The notes: a model not told the origin generated them from the sequence alone. A stretch of DNA of 64,000 bases from Streblospio benedicti (GCA_019095985.1 CM032660.1:43967161-44031160); one strand, 5' to 3'. Counted from the first letter of the stretch, positions 1 to 30,310 are shown. Program-made: numbers and translations.

Positions 1-3000
1 GGGGCAGATGTAATGGGAAGATTCATTCTCTTTCATTTTCTCAATTTTATTACACGTACAAAAATGTTACATACTGATAATCTATCTATTGACGTCAAAT
101 GAACACCATGCATGGATCTATCAAACAGAGCAAGTTATTAATTCCCTTTTTAACTGTTGCTTTGATTACCTCACACGACTGATGTATATCATGCCTATAA
201 GCAATAAATAACTAACAAATCACAACTATCTATCACACGACTTTCATCTGGTGTCATAGGCTGATCTATCTGTAATGTCAGCTTGACGTTATCTATACAG
301 TTTCACAATCACATTCATAATATAAATCATTGTTTGATCAGATTATAGCCAACATTTACACATATATTAAAATGCACCAAGCTAATTTTGGTAACCCTTC
401 GCTAAAATAGTATAGGTTTCCTTGCACTTGTGAACGTACTCTGTAACACCAAGCCTTGCGTCATATAAACATGGATTCGAATATATGTAGGCCATTCTCA
501 ACATTATTGGGTTTCATCTAACGATTTTCTGTCTGTTATTCTCTTTGACAAGTATACCAATAAACTTCTGTATGAGATTTACCATGTACATACGTTTGAT
601 GTACTAAATGCGTTTAAGGCTCCACGGACAGATGGTGCCACTGGTGGTACAGTGGAACCATTAATAAAAGACCACAAGTCTTCATAGAAATACGACCGCG
701 ATCATTCATTGAGGGACCACTTCTCCATTAAGACCACTAGATTTCTTGCCCCAATTGGTCTTGATAGATGTTCTACTGTACTTGTCTTATAACTTCAAGT
801 CAGACTCACTTCATTTGACAGTGGTAAGCCTAGTTAAATGAAGTCTGTTCAATCTGTAAAAACAATTGCGCGCGTGGTATTAATTATAACATGCTGGGGG
901 TGGGGGTGGGGGGTGGTAGCTTTTATTAATCACAAAACCAACAGTCCTCAAACAATTATCCGTATGGGTTCATTCTACAATGTTAATGAAATTACCCTCA
1001 CCCACAACTAATTTCAAATCATCTGATCTACAGCATCATGAAATGAAGGGTGAGTTTGTTTTATAAATAGCATTGGAAATGGAGACGTGTTAATTATGTG
1101 ATGTCAGATACTTGATTGAACAATAGACATATGGATTTGTTGCTTGCAGATGGATAGATTGATGTCATGCAACCTAATGATATATTCAGCCGCAATGCAA
1201 TAATCTATAACTGGAAGTTGTACGTTAGTAAAAAAACACATATCATCTGCCAATTGAAATGCTATTAAAAAATAATAAAAAATAAAAAAAATAAAAAAAA
1301 AACGCAATAAAATTATTGTTGTCTATATACTGACTATATGCTTGGTATTCAAACTCAGCGTTCAAAAGTTTCATTTTCTATTCATCAGATTGCAATCTCG
1401 AAATAGACCCACATTTAACCATAAATATGAACCAAGTAATGTTTTCAAAACAATTTCATTAATTCCCCCAGTTGAGCAGATATATTGTATTTTACATCCA
1501 TTATCTAAAATTTGGCGTTTTATGAGTAAATTGTCCGTTGCTTACACGCGGGTCAGATTTTCACTAATTTTACGCCAATTTTATGACTGGCACTTGTCAT
1601 TTTAATCTATTTCCTGCAAATTATGGAGGGAAATTGCGTGGTGCTGACTATTTTCAATGTTTGCTATAGAATTATATGGTTTAATAGGAACTGATTTCCA
1701 TGACAAATGTTTTATTTTAGTATGTAAAACGTGGTTACTTCTATACACAGTGACTGCAGTAAATTGTCCAAGTCACTTCCTCGTAAGCCACTATTATATT
1801 ATATCATTATCATATTATCATATATGGCTTCACCATTCACTGCAAAGATCCATGTATCAAACGTTGGTTTAAAGTATGCAGATCAAGGTTTTGGGAGGTT
1901 GGGGTAATGTCGGGGGTTTAACCTTTGAATTTCATGGCTTAGGAATATGTTAAAACTACCCGAGATATCAGCAAAACATATTAACATTTTTAATCCTTAT
2001 CTCTGGGTAAAAGGGGATGGGGTATCACCGTATGTAACTTTAACTGCTATAATAGTGCCATACATAAAGACGTGTGTTTATTAACATCCTGAGAGTCTAG
2101 ATAAAAATATATTATAAATACCGGTAAGTAATGTTTTGATTTACAATGTAATTGTAGTGTTGAATGGGCGATAATAAGAACATGCTATTAAAAATATTGT
2201 ATTTTTAAGTATAAAAGGAGTCATTAATAGATTACAATAGATAATGCATGTATTATTGTGTTACATACTGGAGTCAATAATCTGTAATCAATATTTTTAT
2301 TTGCAAAAGGGCAATGCAGAAGCGCATAAGTCACAGTTTCAATCACTACAGTTAACAAGTTCAATAAGAGGTTAACTACATTTAAGGAAGGTCATCGGGG
2401 ACCAGGGTGGGTATAACCTACATGTTTTCCCAATACCAATAAATATAAAACGCAAGGTCATTCACATGTGAGTTCAGTTGAAACAGACCACAATGGTGAC
2501 AGACGACTAATAGTGATAATGATGTTCTATTGATTAAGTATAGATCACTAGATTAGCTCAATAGAAAAAATAAAATAAAAACAGATTTGCCAGATGGATG
2601 AACTCCAATTGCGGATCCTTGTATTCGGAAAGAGGATGGTATTGCTTTAATCAAATTTCATGGTTTTTATACGCACAAAAGCTTACTAGCTTGCAGGGAT
2701 GATGAAATATGGGTGTCTTGTGCAAAAATGCTTGGATATGTGAAAATAAAAAGAATATGTAAATGGTTAGTTTATATGTTGTTTTTTTTCATAGAAAAGG
2801 GGTTGGTATGGGCTGGGGGCATCAGTCCTGATACTTCTAGTGAACTTGAATGGTTTGTCTGTTGGGAAATATTATAAACATACTTCTACATACTATCTTA
2901 ATCTGATGGGGCATGTTCTTTGTTGTCTTTTAATTGTGTTTTAGATTGGCGGTTTGGATTAGGGGATTGAGGAAATCATTTATGGATATTAGAATTCCCC

Positions 3001-3652
3001 ATAATAAAACTGTTACATATACTGTTGCAGTTAACTGTGATCCTGATTGATTATATACAGCAGAACCTCTATTTTAAGACCACCTATGGACTAAATTAAA
3101 ATGGTTTCAATAGAAATGTGGTCGCGTTATGGGGGTTCTCATATACGCCTCTGAAAGTGTAAATTAAAACTCGACATGAATAGTGGTTCATTAATAATTT
3201 AATAATTATGATCAATTGCAAAGAACAAGTGACATTACATGATGCATACAAAGCCATTAAAATCATCACAAATGACAAAGGGAAACTTTCACAACACAAG
3301 TTATCAATCCTCGCATAACAAACACTCAAGCCCAAGGGGGGTATCATGTAACAATAACCCATTCATGCATTTCTGTATAATGAATGAATAGTCTTACGGA
3401 TCTATAGAAACAACCAATAGCATACTTAATAACCACATGTTACATTTGCTATTTGCGATATCCGTCTCCAGTGTTAAAATATTCAAAGTCAATGTGTGAT
3501 AAAACTTCTATGACAAATAACACACGTATCTAAATGAACGATAATTATGAACAATGGTCTGTGAATAGTAAGAAAGGTTACATTTACAGTGGGAGAAAAA
3601 TTGCCTACATGTACACGTCTGTCAGTCATGATTGGCAAGCGGTAATCTGTTT
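1..3652. other. Intergenic DNA downstream of Gfi1
   Basis: This is AT-rich DNA without a convincing gene. There is a G-run patch (GGGGGTGGGGGTGGGGGG) at about 896-914 and an A-rich tract at about 1268-1303. The small open frames have no domain, splice context or coding-like composition. Confidence 0.6.
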
Positions 3653-3658
3653 TTTATT
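3653..3658 (-). terminator. Probable Gfi1 polyadenylation signal (AATAAA)
   Basis: AATAAA on the minus strand lies about 75 nt past the Gfi1 stop codon. It is the first canonical hexamer downstream and would give a very short 3' UTR. Longer forms ending further downstream cannot be excluded. Confidence 0.5.
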
Positions 3659-3732
3659 GTTCAATGTTCTCAGCGACTCATTATAAATTAAAGCTAATGT
3701 ACACGCTAATGCCTGGTTTCGCTGCAAAGAAG

Positions 3733-19627
<15,895 letters not shown>

Positions 19628-19784
19628 CTCCAACAAACAGTAGTCAAAAATCCGCAATACTATTCAATTCAAACTCAACAACAAAGCAAAGTCCGTCCAG
19701 GGGATTAAATCCAAAGTGTTGCTATTGTAATCCCAATAAGGTCATGTCCTCCTGCTGCTGCTGTGACGTGTGGCAACGCTGTAA

Positions 19785-20030
19785 CTGTGGTCGTCTGCCA
19801 AACCCGCGTGGTTTTATAGCAGCAGCCAGACGACTTCTGATCACCTCCCAGTCAAAAGCTCAGCTACTTTACAAATAGCGGGGCCGCTGCTGGCTGCAGA
19901 CGACAGCCAAACATGGTCTCGTGCCTTAATCGGGCTCCAGGGCCGGCCGCGCCGTTGATTGGCTGCTGGTCGCGAGCCTGTCTCTAATGGCCGCCTGCAG
20001 GGGGCGGGGCGAGCGCTCGTGACGTCACCG
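19785..20030 (-). promoter_or_regulatory. Gfi1 core promoter: TATA, CCAAT, GC box, CRE
   Basis: Reading the minus strand toward exon 1, there is a full palindromic CRE TGACGTCA at 20020-20027, a GC box (GGGGCGGGG type) at about 20000-20010, a CCAAT box at 19962-19958 and TATAAAA at 19818-19812. The TATA box predicts a start near 19785 and a 5' UTR of roughly 160 nt. Two copies of the 9-mer GTCGTCTGC/GCAGACGAC (19790-19798, 19896-19904) and an 8-base variant (19827-19834) lie within or next to it. Spacing and order are textbook, which supports exon 1 as drawn. Confidence 0.7.
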
Positions 20031-23000
20031 GAGAGGGCGGCGCCACAGTGATGATACGGAAAGTTACGACGTTGTCCGGTTGAATCCGTGATTGGGATAC
20101 GTGTACGACGATTGCAGTTCTGGGAGTCGTTTGAGGCGGTGAGATATGGCCGGCAAGTTGTGACTTATACGGACGTAGCTGGGGCTGCTGATGACGACGG
20201 GGGCCGCAGGTGGCACGTTCCCGGCTTTCTCGTCCACGGTTCCTGCAGCAGGGTGAGACAAGTCCGCGGCGGCGAGGTCGTGGGTTATCACGGCGTGTGC
20301 TCCTCGCCACATGCGCAATCTTCGCAATTCGTATCTGTTGCTTTCACTTCATTGTTCATTGATAAACCATTATGGTGTTACATACGTATAGGCTTGCTTG
20401 TCAGGATTTGTCTTGTGGCATTTCCCGTTGTGGAAGAAGATTATGCAGATTTTGGTTCTATACCCTTCATCAGTGCATTGATCATTATACGTATAGTACA
20501 GCATGCAATAGCTTGTAAGTTGTGAATTAGATTTGTGATTCCATCAACCGTCGACCAAGGGTCACTATATATGTTCGCCACGCTTGTGAGTCAGCTACTA
20601 CAATGTAGCTATTGTATGGGGTGAGATTTTTTGCAACTAGATTGAAATATAGAAGGTTAATTGTGGGCCTTTGACATCAATTTTTCTCCCAGACAGATAG
20701 GTGTTCTTGTTTCTTTAATACTGCCATATATTTTATCACTATGAAATGTGTATGTAATGGCAAGATGGTAACTATATATGTCCTCTAGAATGAACGACCG
20801 TAGAGATCAATTAAGAGGCCTCATTTCAACAAAGCCCCTTAAACAGGCAAACACGTGAGTAATACCAACGTGTATCAACTTAGTGTATTTGCGTGACAAA
20901 CACAACCGTAGTATATAGAAATCATTATTAACATGATCGCAATACAAGCATATGTCATTCTCTCAACGCTGCTTGAACAAATACTCCACATATCTGATTC
21001 TATCTAACAGATCAGAAGAGCAAACATACACGTACACGGAACAATCATAGAGTGGGGAAACTGACACGCCAATTATAGACTGAATGATACGTCTATCTGT
21101 CATATTAAAAGTCTTTATAATAGAGTGTGAAGACACAACAAATTAGCACTTTGATATGAGTTAAAATCTGTGCCAGTGTATGAAGATATAGGTCTACGGC
21201 AATCACGGAATGCTGGGATAGTAATTTACACATTGTATTATCTGTAGACTATTATCTCTCACCGGCACATTTTGAATACTAATATAGCCACTAAAATTGG
21301 GTGGCGTGAACTATTTCTATGAAGTTTTAGAACCAGTGCATATATGCGTATTCAATCTTTGCTAACGTTATCTGAAGTTATAGTACCAGTGTTCACACAT
21401 ACCGTAGTTATGTTACCACTCCCAGAGTAATGTTCACTGAAGTTATAGAACCCGTACTAGAGGTACCGAGGTAGATCAAATGTCCATTTTATAGACAAAA
21501 AACTTCATTGCGTCACTGTAAGTGTATCATATGGTAAACACGCATTGATGATATAAGAGAAGTACCCCCTTTATGATTTTCTAGCCCTGTGGAGTACATT
21601 CACATATTTTGAATTCATGCAATATAAAGTCTAATAAACATTACTAATTTTGTGTTTAGAATATTCTGTTTTCTATATCATGATTTTCATCTGTAATTCT
21701 ATATAATAGGGGCTAATGTTGACAAGCAACTGTATACCGTGATGACTGATATACCTAGTACATGCATCTACTCTACATCAATCATAAAACATGATCGCAG
21801 CTTTTCGGAATTCCATTCTCAGTTCAATCAGGAATTTCCTACCCCTTCGCTATCTTATAAACTATGAGAAAACAGCATATGATTTTTAAAATTCGCACAA
21901 TATACACCAAAGATCTATCACAGGACCAGTCAATTATTATAACTTTTTTTTAAGAATCACCTGATCGTTGAAAACCTCAATGACAATCCCAGCAGGACGT
22001 GTGAAATCAGCTCACCTCTTCACAATGGACGCCTGCCCTCACGGACTAGGGTTCCCTGGAGACCCATCACCGTGTCTTTGAAGTAAAACACTCAGACAAG
22101 TAGATTCTCTAAAATAATATGCCCCGGTGTGGTGATTAAGTCATAAAGCACATACGACAATCAGGAAACGTGATATCGTTGTCAATTACCAGGGCCAAAA
22201 AAGCCAACGAAGTCGTCTGCAAGCTGCTTCCGTCTTTGAAGTTCTCGCCAATCTCGCAAACTCTCGCGTGACTTCATTACCGGCTGATCAGCTTTTACGA
22301 CTAGGGGTTCTGTAGAGCACCGAAACCTTGGCCACGCATCCCAAAGGACCCCCGTGCACACCAATAGTTTGATTCCGTATTGTTTGCCTTCCTGATTACA
22401 TTTCTATAAACAGGTTTCGACCGTGTTTTCAAATCGCGAGTTGATAAAGGCCACAAAAGGTGAGATTCTATTTCACGCATGCGCGCAGAATGCCATTGTT
22501 GGGAGTGCGCTCGATTTGACGTCTGGCTCGTCACCCACCTAGCGGCGTACGCCAGAGCGCTCGCCAGTGAAATAAGTATAATAGGCGTGCACGAGGCACG
22601 AATGTCCCCCGGCGTTGTTATGGTAACTGATATCGTATGTTTGTTTAGTGATTCTTTGCGTATTGTAGAGAACTGGAGAGATTAGCGTGTCTACAACGGA
22701 TTTCTCGGCTAAACAGATGTCATTCGGAGTGGAGTACTTTGAAGAGGCTTTTAATGGGCCATTTCGTGTCAGCGGTGAAATGAACAAGAAAACTGCTTCT
22801 TTGGACAAATTGAGATTATTGCAATTGCATGTGAATAGAACATCCGTGAGAACAAGGGTCTTAGTGTGATGGACGCACCAGGTATAACTGATGTTACCTG
22901 GACCATGGCAGAAGCAAATACATAATCTCCGCTACCAATTGACACATTCAAAATTTAGTCCTTCATGTACTTGTAGAAACCTAGATTGGTGTCTTACATT

Positions 23001-26000
23001 TTATGATTTAAGTTTGCCGTTTTCTTACACTTACGTTTAATTCAAGAAAGCACATTACAAGAAGCAGACGTAATGAAAAGATAACATTCAACAAACATTT
23101 TATGCCTGAAATCACGCCATTACTTACATACCGTACACGTTACTTGGTTAGAGATAATATCGCTACAAAAAATCTTTTGTTTATGTTTTCGCTCAATAAA
23201 CATACGGGTACATATTTTATCTGTCTCTAAAATATCATGGGGGCTTTTTTCTTATCCTGCAATCTGGGGCAAGTTACTTTTCATCCCAACTTATATATAC
23301 AATCCACCACGCGTGTCCTTTCACATACCAGACCACAAAATATGTACCAAACCACACATGAACTTTCAAAACATTTATAGTTCCGACCCTAATCAATGCT
23401 AATCAGGCCGCATGGGTTTACTTTGTAAATGAATGCTAGCTACCCCTTTCTTGGCAAAAAAGAGAATGCTGCACCTGTTTTTACATTGAAACTAGTTGGA
23501 GGCTATATGAAACAAAGTCATTGTGCAGCACGTAAACAGAATACATAGGTTTTTGGTATGGAGTTGTAAATTTTTCTAATTTTTTCCATTAGGCTCATGA
23601 AAGATATCACCATTAAACAATCTAAAAATGCAATGCAGTTCCCACATTATATCCCCAGAAATAGTGCTTTGTGTGATGACAATCATGGTGTATATTAAAA
23701 CCCGAAATGGCTAATAAAACAATTATAAGGAGGCGGGCTTTGTAAATTACAGAATAAACCACGAGCAGATAAAACAATCTTTCAAAAATTCCCATTTGTT
23801 CCGTCATTAACCTCCTAATGGTTTCTTGACGAATTCAAACTATATAATGTGTTGATAGAGTCACAATCTTCGATGTATAATTATGTGCCCGTTTGCCGCT
23901 AGATGGCACAGGTGTATGATTAGAGGGTGGATTTATTTCTTCACCGAGGGCTACGATATAAACCCCAAGTAATGTGACCACAAAATGTGATTTACGTTGA
24001 TTCCACTTAACAAGTTGAACGTTTTACTTGCACTAGATGTTATCTGAAAGAAAAGATTAGGATCTAAACGCGGGTAGAAAGTTTACGATGTTTGCTCATG
24101 TACGCGAAATTGGACATAATGATGCTTATTGTATATTGTCCACGCACATTATGAGTTTATGGTTTCAGTGTTTCAAACAGAGCTCATAGAATTAGTTTGA
24201 TTAACACTAACCTCTCACTTTTAAAATGATATAACTTTCAGTTTGCTTAAAGTTACTAAAAGTGGTACATATATATACTAGATGTTCACCATGTCGTCCA
24301 GGCATTTGCTTCACAAATTCATCAAATCACACTAAAGATTTTATGATAACTGCGCCTCATACAAAGAGGTTAACAAAGTAGTGAAATATACATCTCACCT
24401 ACAATGGGAATCTATTAGCCTCTGCCACCCACCCACCAATATGGCACATGGTACGGCAGTTAATTTTCTCCTACTTAGAAGTTGACACTGACACCATTGT
24501 TTCAAGTCATAGTTTAGGAGCAAAAACACTTACCTGAAACAATATACGCACTAAGTGTATGCAAAGTGTCTGACGTTTATAACATAAAGTATATTCTTAT
24601 ATTATTTTGGACTATTCCATGCAAGTTTAATTGAAAAATCTTCATACATCTTGTCAAGTTCCAATTGAAATACATCTAGTTATAGTGTTTTTGCCACCAA
24701 CGCCAAGCTACTGGCTTCTTTCATGCGTATATTTTATGCCATATGAAATCACAAAACACATAAACATTGGGCCCGTTGACACTTACAAAAATGAAAATCA
24801 TTTTTATACTTAATTGATGATGTATTTCCCCCTATTCACAGCTTTGATTCGATGACGATAATTTAGTTCTTGAATTACTGCAGCTGCAACATTATTCGAA
24901 GAGGATAAAATTAACTGTTATGTTATATTAATTTCTCGAAAATGAGCTATAAGTTTCGACATCCGGTAATAACTACGACCCTATATTTTAAAAACGATTT
25001 TTACTGATGGGTTAGAGTCATTGTAGTAAGATATAATGCGACTGTGTAGTAATCATTAAAACATGCTTGACATGAACTAAATCTCAAATGCATTACTGAT
25101 AAAAAAGCATACGAGGAAAGGGACACAAATCATCATCTAGATTACATGGCTTGAATTCCGCGACCACCCAATTATCATTGTTTAACACATTTCAGAAGCA
25201 AAGTGAAGCACACAATCTGGCATATGTTGAACATTAATGCATTAACTTACTGCGATTCATCATCACACAGAACCTGCAATTTTCACAGCAAGACATTTGT
25301 GCTAACTACATAAAACGCATTCAAAACTCACTCCCCGTAGAAAATAATTGCACGTTTTTACCTCCTTTTGTGCTGTTATTGTAGAACTCTTGTTTTTTTT
25401 ACATTCCTAATAGTAAGTTCACTCTCAATTGTCACAACTTTTACTGATGTTGGCGACGAATGTATCAATTATAACTGTCAGTCAGTGTGCACGATTTTTT
25501 GTAATTACCTATATTTTAATGCTGCACACAATGGCCCTATGATTTAGGACTGGCTTATTTGATGAATGGATTGTCACGAGTGCATTGTGTTTAAAATTTA
25601 ATTGATGCTTTTTGATGACTACTTGACTATGTAACGTGTTAATTGTGGTTCTCTGATTTAAATGCACACGTAACAGTAGTCTTGGATTACTGGATAATAC
25701 CAAGTTGCAGTTCTAGTAGCTGTGGTTTACAATTGTGGGTTAAGGTTAATGTGTTCAAAAAGTCATAAAGAAATCCAAACTTCTACCTTAGATTACTTAA
25801 AAATTTGGGTTATTGTGTTAGTGATTATATCGCGAAAATTTGCGACAACATTGTTGCAAGCAAATAAAACGGGGGCATGTATCAGTCTAAACCAGGGTCT
25901 AAACACAGTCTCTGATATTAGATATTAACAAATACACTTGTAGTCAATCATAAAAACAGCACAGTTTCAACCGGTTGGGATTAAAACCGGAAGTGGATAC

Positions 26001-26999
26001 AATAAAGAGAGCATATTTATCCATAGGGATAGTAGGCGAGGGAAATCTACAGGGGACGGTGCTGTCTAGACATTTATAAAGTGTATGTGTTCTTTATTGC
26101 ATTCTTGATAAAGGCACCCTTTTTCTCTTCTTCTGAACGATCTGCACCTTTACCATTGCAGATTACACAGATATTTTACGCATGCCCCTGGTAAAAATAA
26201 TTTTCTGAAAGCACGTTTACATATATACCGTCTATCTACGAGATGTACAGCCTATAGTACCGGGGAAGACAGAATTCTGGTGGGGATACTTTGACGGCTG
26301 CGGAACGTAAATGGTACGCTAGTTAGTAGTCTTTTTTTGGTTATTTTGCTTGTTTCGTAGGAAACCTACCAAATAACAATCGGCAGTATTATCAATTTTG
26401 ATATATGATATTTAAATCGCTACAGTCACGGCTGCAGACGTTGAGCTACCTATGAATAACTTTATGATAAGCTGCATATTGCTTAGATGGAACATAACCA
26501 ATGGTATTGAGAAAAAAGTAGGCTTATTTTTTCATTACATTATCATTACAATCCCGTATACATGTACGTATTTACAATATGTGAATGTTCGTCTTGTGCT
26601 TGTTTTTATTTACCGTTTATTTCATTTTTGCATGCTGATTTAGAATAAAATGTAATCCTATCTTTACATATTGTCATATTTAATGTGCATAGTTGTCAAC
26701 TGCAGTCTAAACTGCAAGATAAAACTCACTTTTCATGTCTTATCAGACATACATCATCATAGAAGAGGCTCTCTCTTTTCATATATAACATAATCAATCA
26801 AATAAAAATACCCATTAACGTCACCCACGTACATAAACATTTCTTCTTTAGGGTCCTAAAATCAAAACACTTATAAATCATACCCAAACGAGGGCCACTA
26901 AATAGCTCCCGGGTGGCCAAGGGACGTTCAAAAACCTTGTTATGACTGTAACTGACACTTGATAGCAAATACCCAGCCCTTGACACACGATTCGCTCTC
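20031..26999. other. Intergenic DNA upstream of Gfi1
   Basis: The first 300 bp continues the GC-rich promoter region. The rest is AT-rich with no recognised gene. Small open frames near 22.3-22.9 kb have no domain. A 9-mer copy (GTCGTCTGC) sits at 22212-22220 in a short CpG-richer patch at about 22.18-22.66 kb. Confidence 0.55.
21322..21458. repeat. Short degenerate repeat, three copies of GAAGTTATAGAACC-like sequence
   Basis: GAAGTTTTAGAACC, GAAGTTATAGTACC and GAAGTTATAGAACC occur at about 21322, 21373 and 21439, separated by 51 and 66 bp with related spacer text. This looks like a decayed local duplication. No known function. Confidence 0.4.
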
Positions 27000-27029
27000 T
27001 CCGTGACAATGCCTTGTTCTAGTTGTTGG

Positions 27030-27345
27030 TTTTTGCGTTTTTCCAAGATGGCGACGATTATTATTTCACAGACGACACTGCGCCACCGCGCTACGCAAAC
27101 AGTGCGCAATCTGCCCGCGCACCCGCCCACCCCTTGTTTCATTTCAACAAGCGGTTGTTGCAAAAGTAAACACGCCACAAACCCCAATATCCGATTATAT
27201 TTGACCGCTGGCGGCCGTGTCGTCTTAAAGGGCTTTCCTAATGTGTTTGCGGAAGCCAGCGTGGCGAAGATGGCGGGCTGGGCTACAAAGGGGCTCGGCT
27301 GGCATGTTATGACACTGCCGGCTATTGGGGTTCTGCCGGGCGATA
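27030..27345. promoter_or_regulatory. CpG-rich island with two YY1-like sites
   Basis: This GC-rich segment lies in AT-rich intergenic DNA. It carries AAGATGGCGA at 27045-27054 and AAGATGGCGG at 27267-27276, both matching the YY1 core and in the same orientation. Such sites are common just inside transcription starts, so this could be the promoter of an unrecognised transcript running right. The 116-residue frame across it has no known domain. Confidence 0.35.
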
Positions 27346-27349
27346 ATTC

Positions 27350-28590
27350 GTGACATATGGCGAGCTTTCTTGTCGTCTTTACAAAATTATGAATTATTCG
27401 TCTGTATATTATGTATCTATTAGTGTTATGACAGCCAAGTGGCCACTTGCTTGCCGTTGTGCCCTTTCAGACGTCGTCTACGAGATATTTATATATCGGG
27501 ACCTTAAAGATATAACAGAGATGAGTGTTTATTTAATATTTTCAAATATTTCATTGCATATTACGTGTCATGAAGCGGGAAGATTTGACACGCGTAAAGA
27601 GTACAATGTAAATGATTTGTGTTTGCTGTTTAGTGGACGAATATTGTGATTTCGCTGTGTACACGAAATGTTGTGCAGAAACTAGGAGTTTGACCCAGTT
27701 GTATATACAGGTAGGCCCACGTGTATGCTTTGCTAGGCTGTAAGTAGATGTGTTGTGCTGAACACGAGCTAAACTTAGCCTCTGGAAAATTCCCAACCTC
27801 TATAAAACTAAAGTAGGAGAATAGTTTATATTTTGGTGATTTTGTAATTACCATTTGAAACTTCTAGTATCCAATATTGCAGACCAGACTCGTATAATGC
27901 AGTCTCTATCTGGAAAAATTGGCCCAGCTTAAGGATGGACGTTGGTACACAAGTAGTTTTATTCTCAACTGTCTGGAACCATAACACATTGGTGATTGTA
28001 GCAAAAATAAAAACCCACAAGATCTGTACATATTTAACGTGAATTTGCCATTGAGTGATGTGCAACCAGCTATGGCATGCTATCGAACACAAGACCTTCT
28101 GGTCACGAGAGTTTGTCATGAATTTCCAGATCATATCTGTGTGTAACATTGCTTGCTATGGTGTTTCTCCTGTGTCGGCTACATACTTATAACTCATTTC
28201 CTATTATTATTACAGGCATACTGAAGAAAGTAGTTGTCCAGAGCCACGTTCCAATCACTAATCACATTTCTAAAACAAGACAAATTTCATATTGAAGAAC
28301 ACACCTCAGAATTCACCAGCCAATAACAATCTAGCAAGAACACAAACTAATCACATACACAAGAATCTGGCATATCAGCCACGGGGCACGCGCCAATCAT
28401 CCAGGATTCAGGATCAGCAAACACGTAAATCCAGAATACGATTTCCAGATACATCCGACATTTACACGCACTCGCTACATATGCACAAAAGGCAGAGAAA
28501 GATCAACTTGTTTATGATTATTTCGCACCCAGACAATGGTTCACGTCTCCTAATTGGGCTCAATCAACGCTAAAGTGTTGACTCCGGCGC
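27350..28590. other. Intergenic DNA, with a possible SINE remnant at about 28080-28115
   Basis: This is AT-rich with no gene. At about 28080-28115 the minus strand reads CTCGTGACCAGAAGGTC then TTGTGTTCGAT. This matches the anticodon-arm and B-box portion of the SINE head at 30.86 kb, so a decayed copy of the same SINE family is likely here. Confidence 0.4.
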
Positions 28591-28594
28591 AGGT

Positions 28595-28805
28595 CTTCAT
28601 TGGCGAGCCTTTGTCTGGTGCAAATCGAGTATCGCTCGTCACTGTGGGCACAATAGAGGCGTGTAATCGAGTATCGGGTTGTGCGTGTTGTTACTGGGTG
28701 AAGCGTCAATGAAGCGCCGCTCGCCGCGCGCACGTTCGTTCAACACGCGGTGTTTTCGTCATCGACGTTTGTTCTGGTTTTTAATTAGCCGCCGTAATGA
28801 TCCGG
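28595..28805. promoter_or_regulatory. CpG-rich segment with a duplicated 12-mer
   Basis: This short CpG-rich block lies immediately left of a TG array. The 12-mer AATCGAGTATCG occurs exactly at 28623-28634 and 28665-28676, one promoter-like spacing apart. Possible regulatory DNA; no gene is attached. Confidence 0.3.
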
Positions 28806-28842
28806 CACTGCGTACAGGGGGGGTACAGGGGATTGTTTGTGT

Positions 28843-29012
<170 letters not shown>

Positions 29013-29119
29013 TGTACTATACCGTACTGATTTGTGCTTTGTGCGTCTTTTTTTTCTTTCTTTTCTACATACCGAAAACTGACACGTGCTTGCGCCGCTA
29101 CGATAGATGTTGATCACAT

Positions 29120-30130
29120 GAGAAGTTATTTAGGGTTCAAAACAGCTATGGTGCATTTTGCGCTAAAAATCGAAACTGGGCTTTTGGGGTACTCGAGCCA
29201 TTTCAGATCTGCTTTTGTCGAACAGGAGAAAAATCTAACTGCCGGAGAAAACTTAATAAATGTAATTGAGTATTATAGACGTGCTGGCAAAGATAACACT
29301 AACTGGGAAGTCAAGAACACAAGAGTGGTTGTACTTTGAATCACAATTATTGCATTATGTTTTCGTGATCACATTTCACCATATGCTATTTCATTTTCAC
29401 TTGATGATAATCTAGTTTACTTTAATTAACAATTTCGCCAACATCATATTACAACGATCTTTCAGACGACAATTGAACCGCGTGTGCCCGCCACAATATG
29501 ATAATAACAGACACTATAATTTGTCATTAAAGATTGGAATTAAAACGAGATCTCTATCTACAAATCAACTCATTATAATATGTCGCCCGTTACGTTTCAA
29601 TCGCTACAGGTCGCGTTTGAAGTGATGGTATATTCGTTCGGCAAATTTCGGAAATCGTTAATTCCGTTCAGGATTTGATTGGTCGATGAGTGATGAATTA
29701 GCGGAGATGAGGTGATAATGGCTGTTTATGGCTTCAGTGTCGTTCAATGGTGTTGCCCAAGGTTAAATAAACATGCCTTTCAACCTGAAAAAAAATCTCA
29801 TCCTCGTTTCAAGAAATGTGCACTCTATTCACGACGTTGGTATCATTGTAAATTCAATATGGTAGGACAAAATAACAAGTAGCTATTCAAAAACGTGGTC
29901 AGCATGGTCTGCTACTGATACACAAGCACCAATAAGCCACGAATATTGAACAAAGACACATTGAAAGTATGGAATATAAAAGCTTAAGCCACTGAGCGTA
30001 TCATCCTGTAATCTATATGTTTATTCCTATACATGGATATTCATTCTTTAGATATGACTAAGATAAATGTTCAAAAATCTTTATGAAAATGAATAGCTTT
30101 TATTACTTGGATTCAAATTATATGTCAAAA
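29120..30130. other. Intergenic DNA, nothing recognised
   Basis: AT-rich with no coding signature. The only notable word is an isolated CAGACGAC at 29463-29470. Confidence 0.55.
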
Positions 30131-30164
30131 TATGATAATTGCGCAATGTAATAATGTCCTACTT

Positions 30165-30310
30165 GCATATATGCACCCCCACCCCCTATCCCCACCCCGA
30201 CATTCCCCGAGGCCGGCAGTCGCAGGCACCTGCCCAGAGGCCGCTATCACGTGCCTATGACGTCACAGACAGGCGGCCGCCGCCCTCAAACTCATTAAAC
30301 GCAGTGTGTG
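30165..30310. promoter_or_regulatory. Short GC-rich block with CRE and E-boxes
   Basis: A C-run start is followed by CACCTG, CACGTG and a full palindromic CRE TGACGTCA at 30258-30265, with GGCGGCCGCCGCC next to it. The motif set resembles the Gfi1 promoter, but no gene start is evident nearby. Confidence 0.35.

Noticed and set aside
20088-20525. 145-residue plus-strand frame divergent from the Gfi1 promoter
   Set aside because: No recognisable domain. It is explained by GC-rich promoter DNA lacking stops. A divergent transcript is possible but unsupported.
22687-22869. 60-residue frame following a CpG-richer patch
   Set aside because: It has coding-like text but no domain, splice partner or promoter evidence. 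Left uncalled.
27003-27353. 116-residue frame over the YY1-site island
   Set aside because: Composition follows CpG-rich DNA, with no domain, signal peptide or splice partner.
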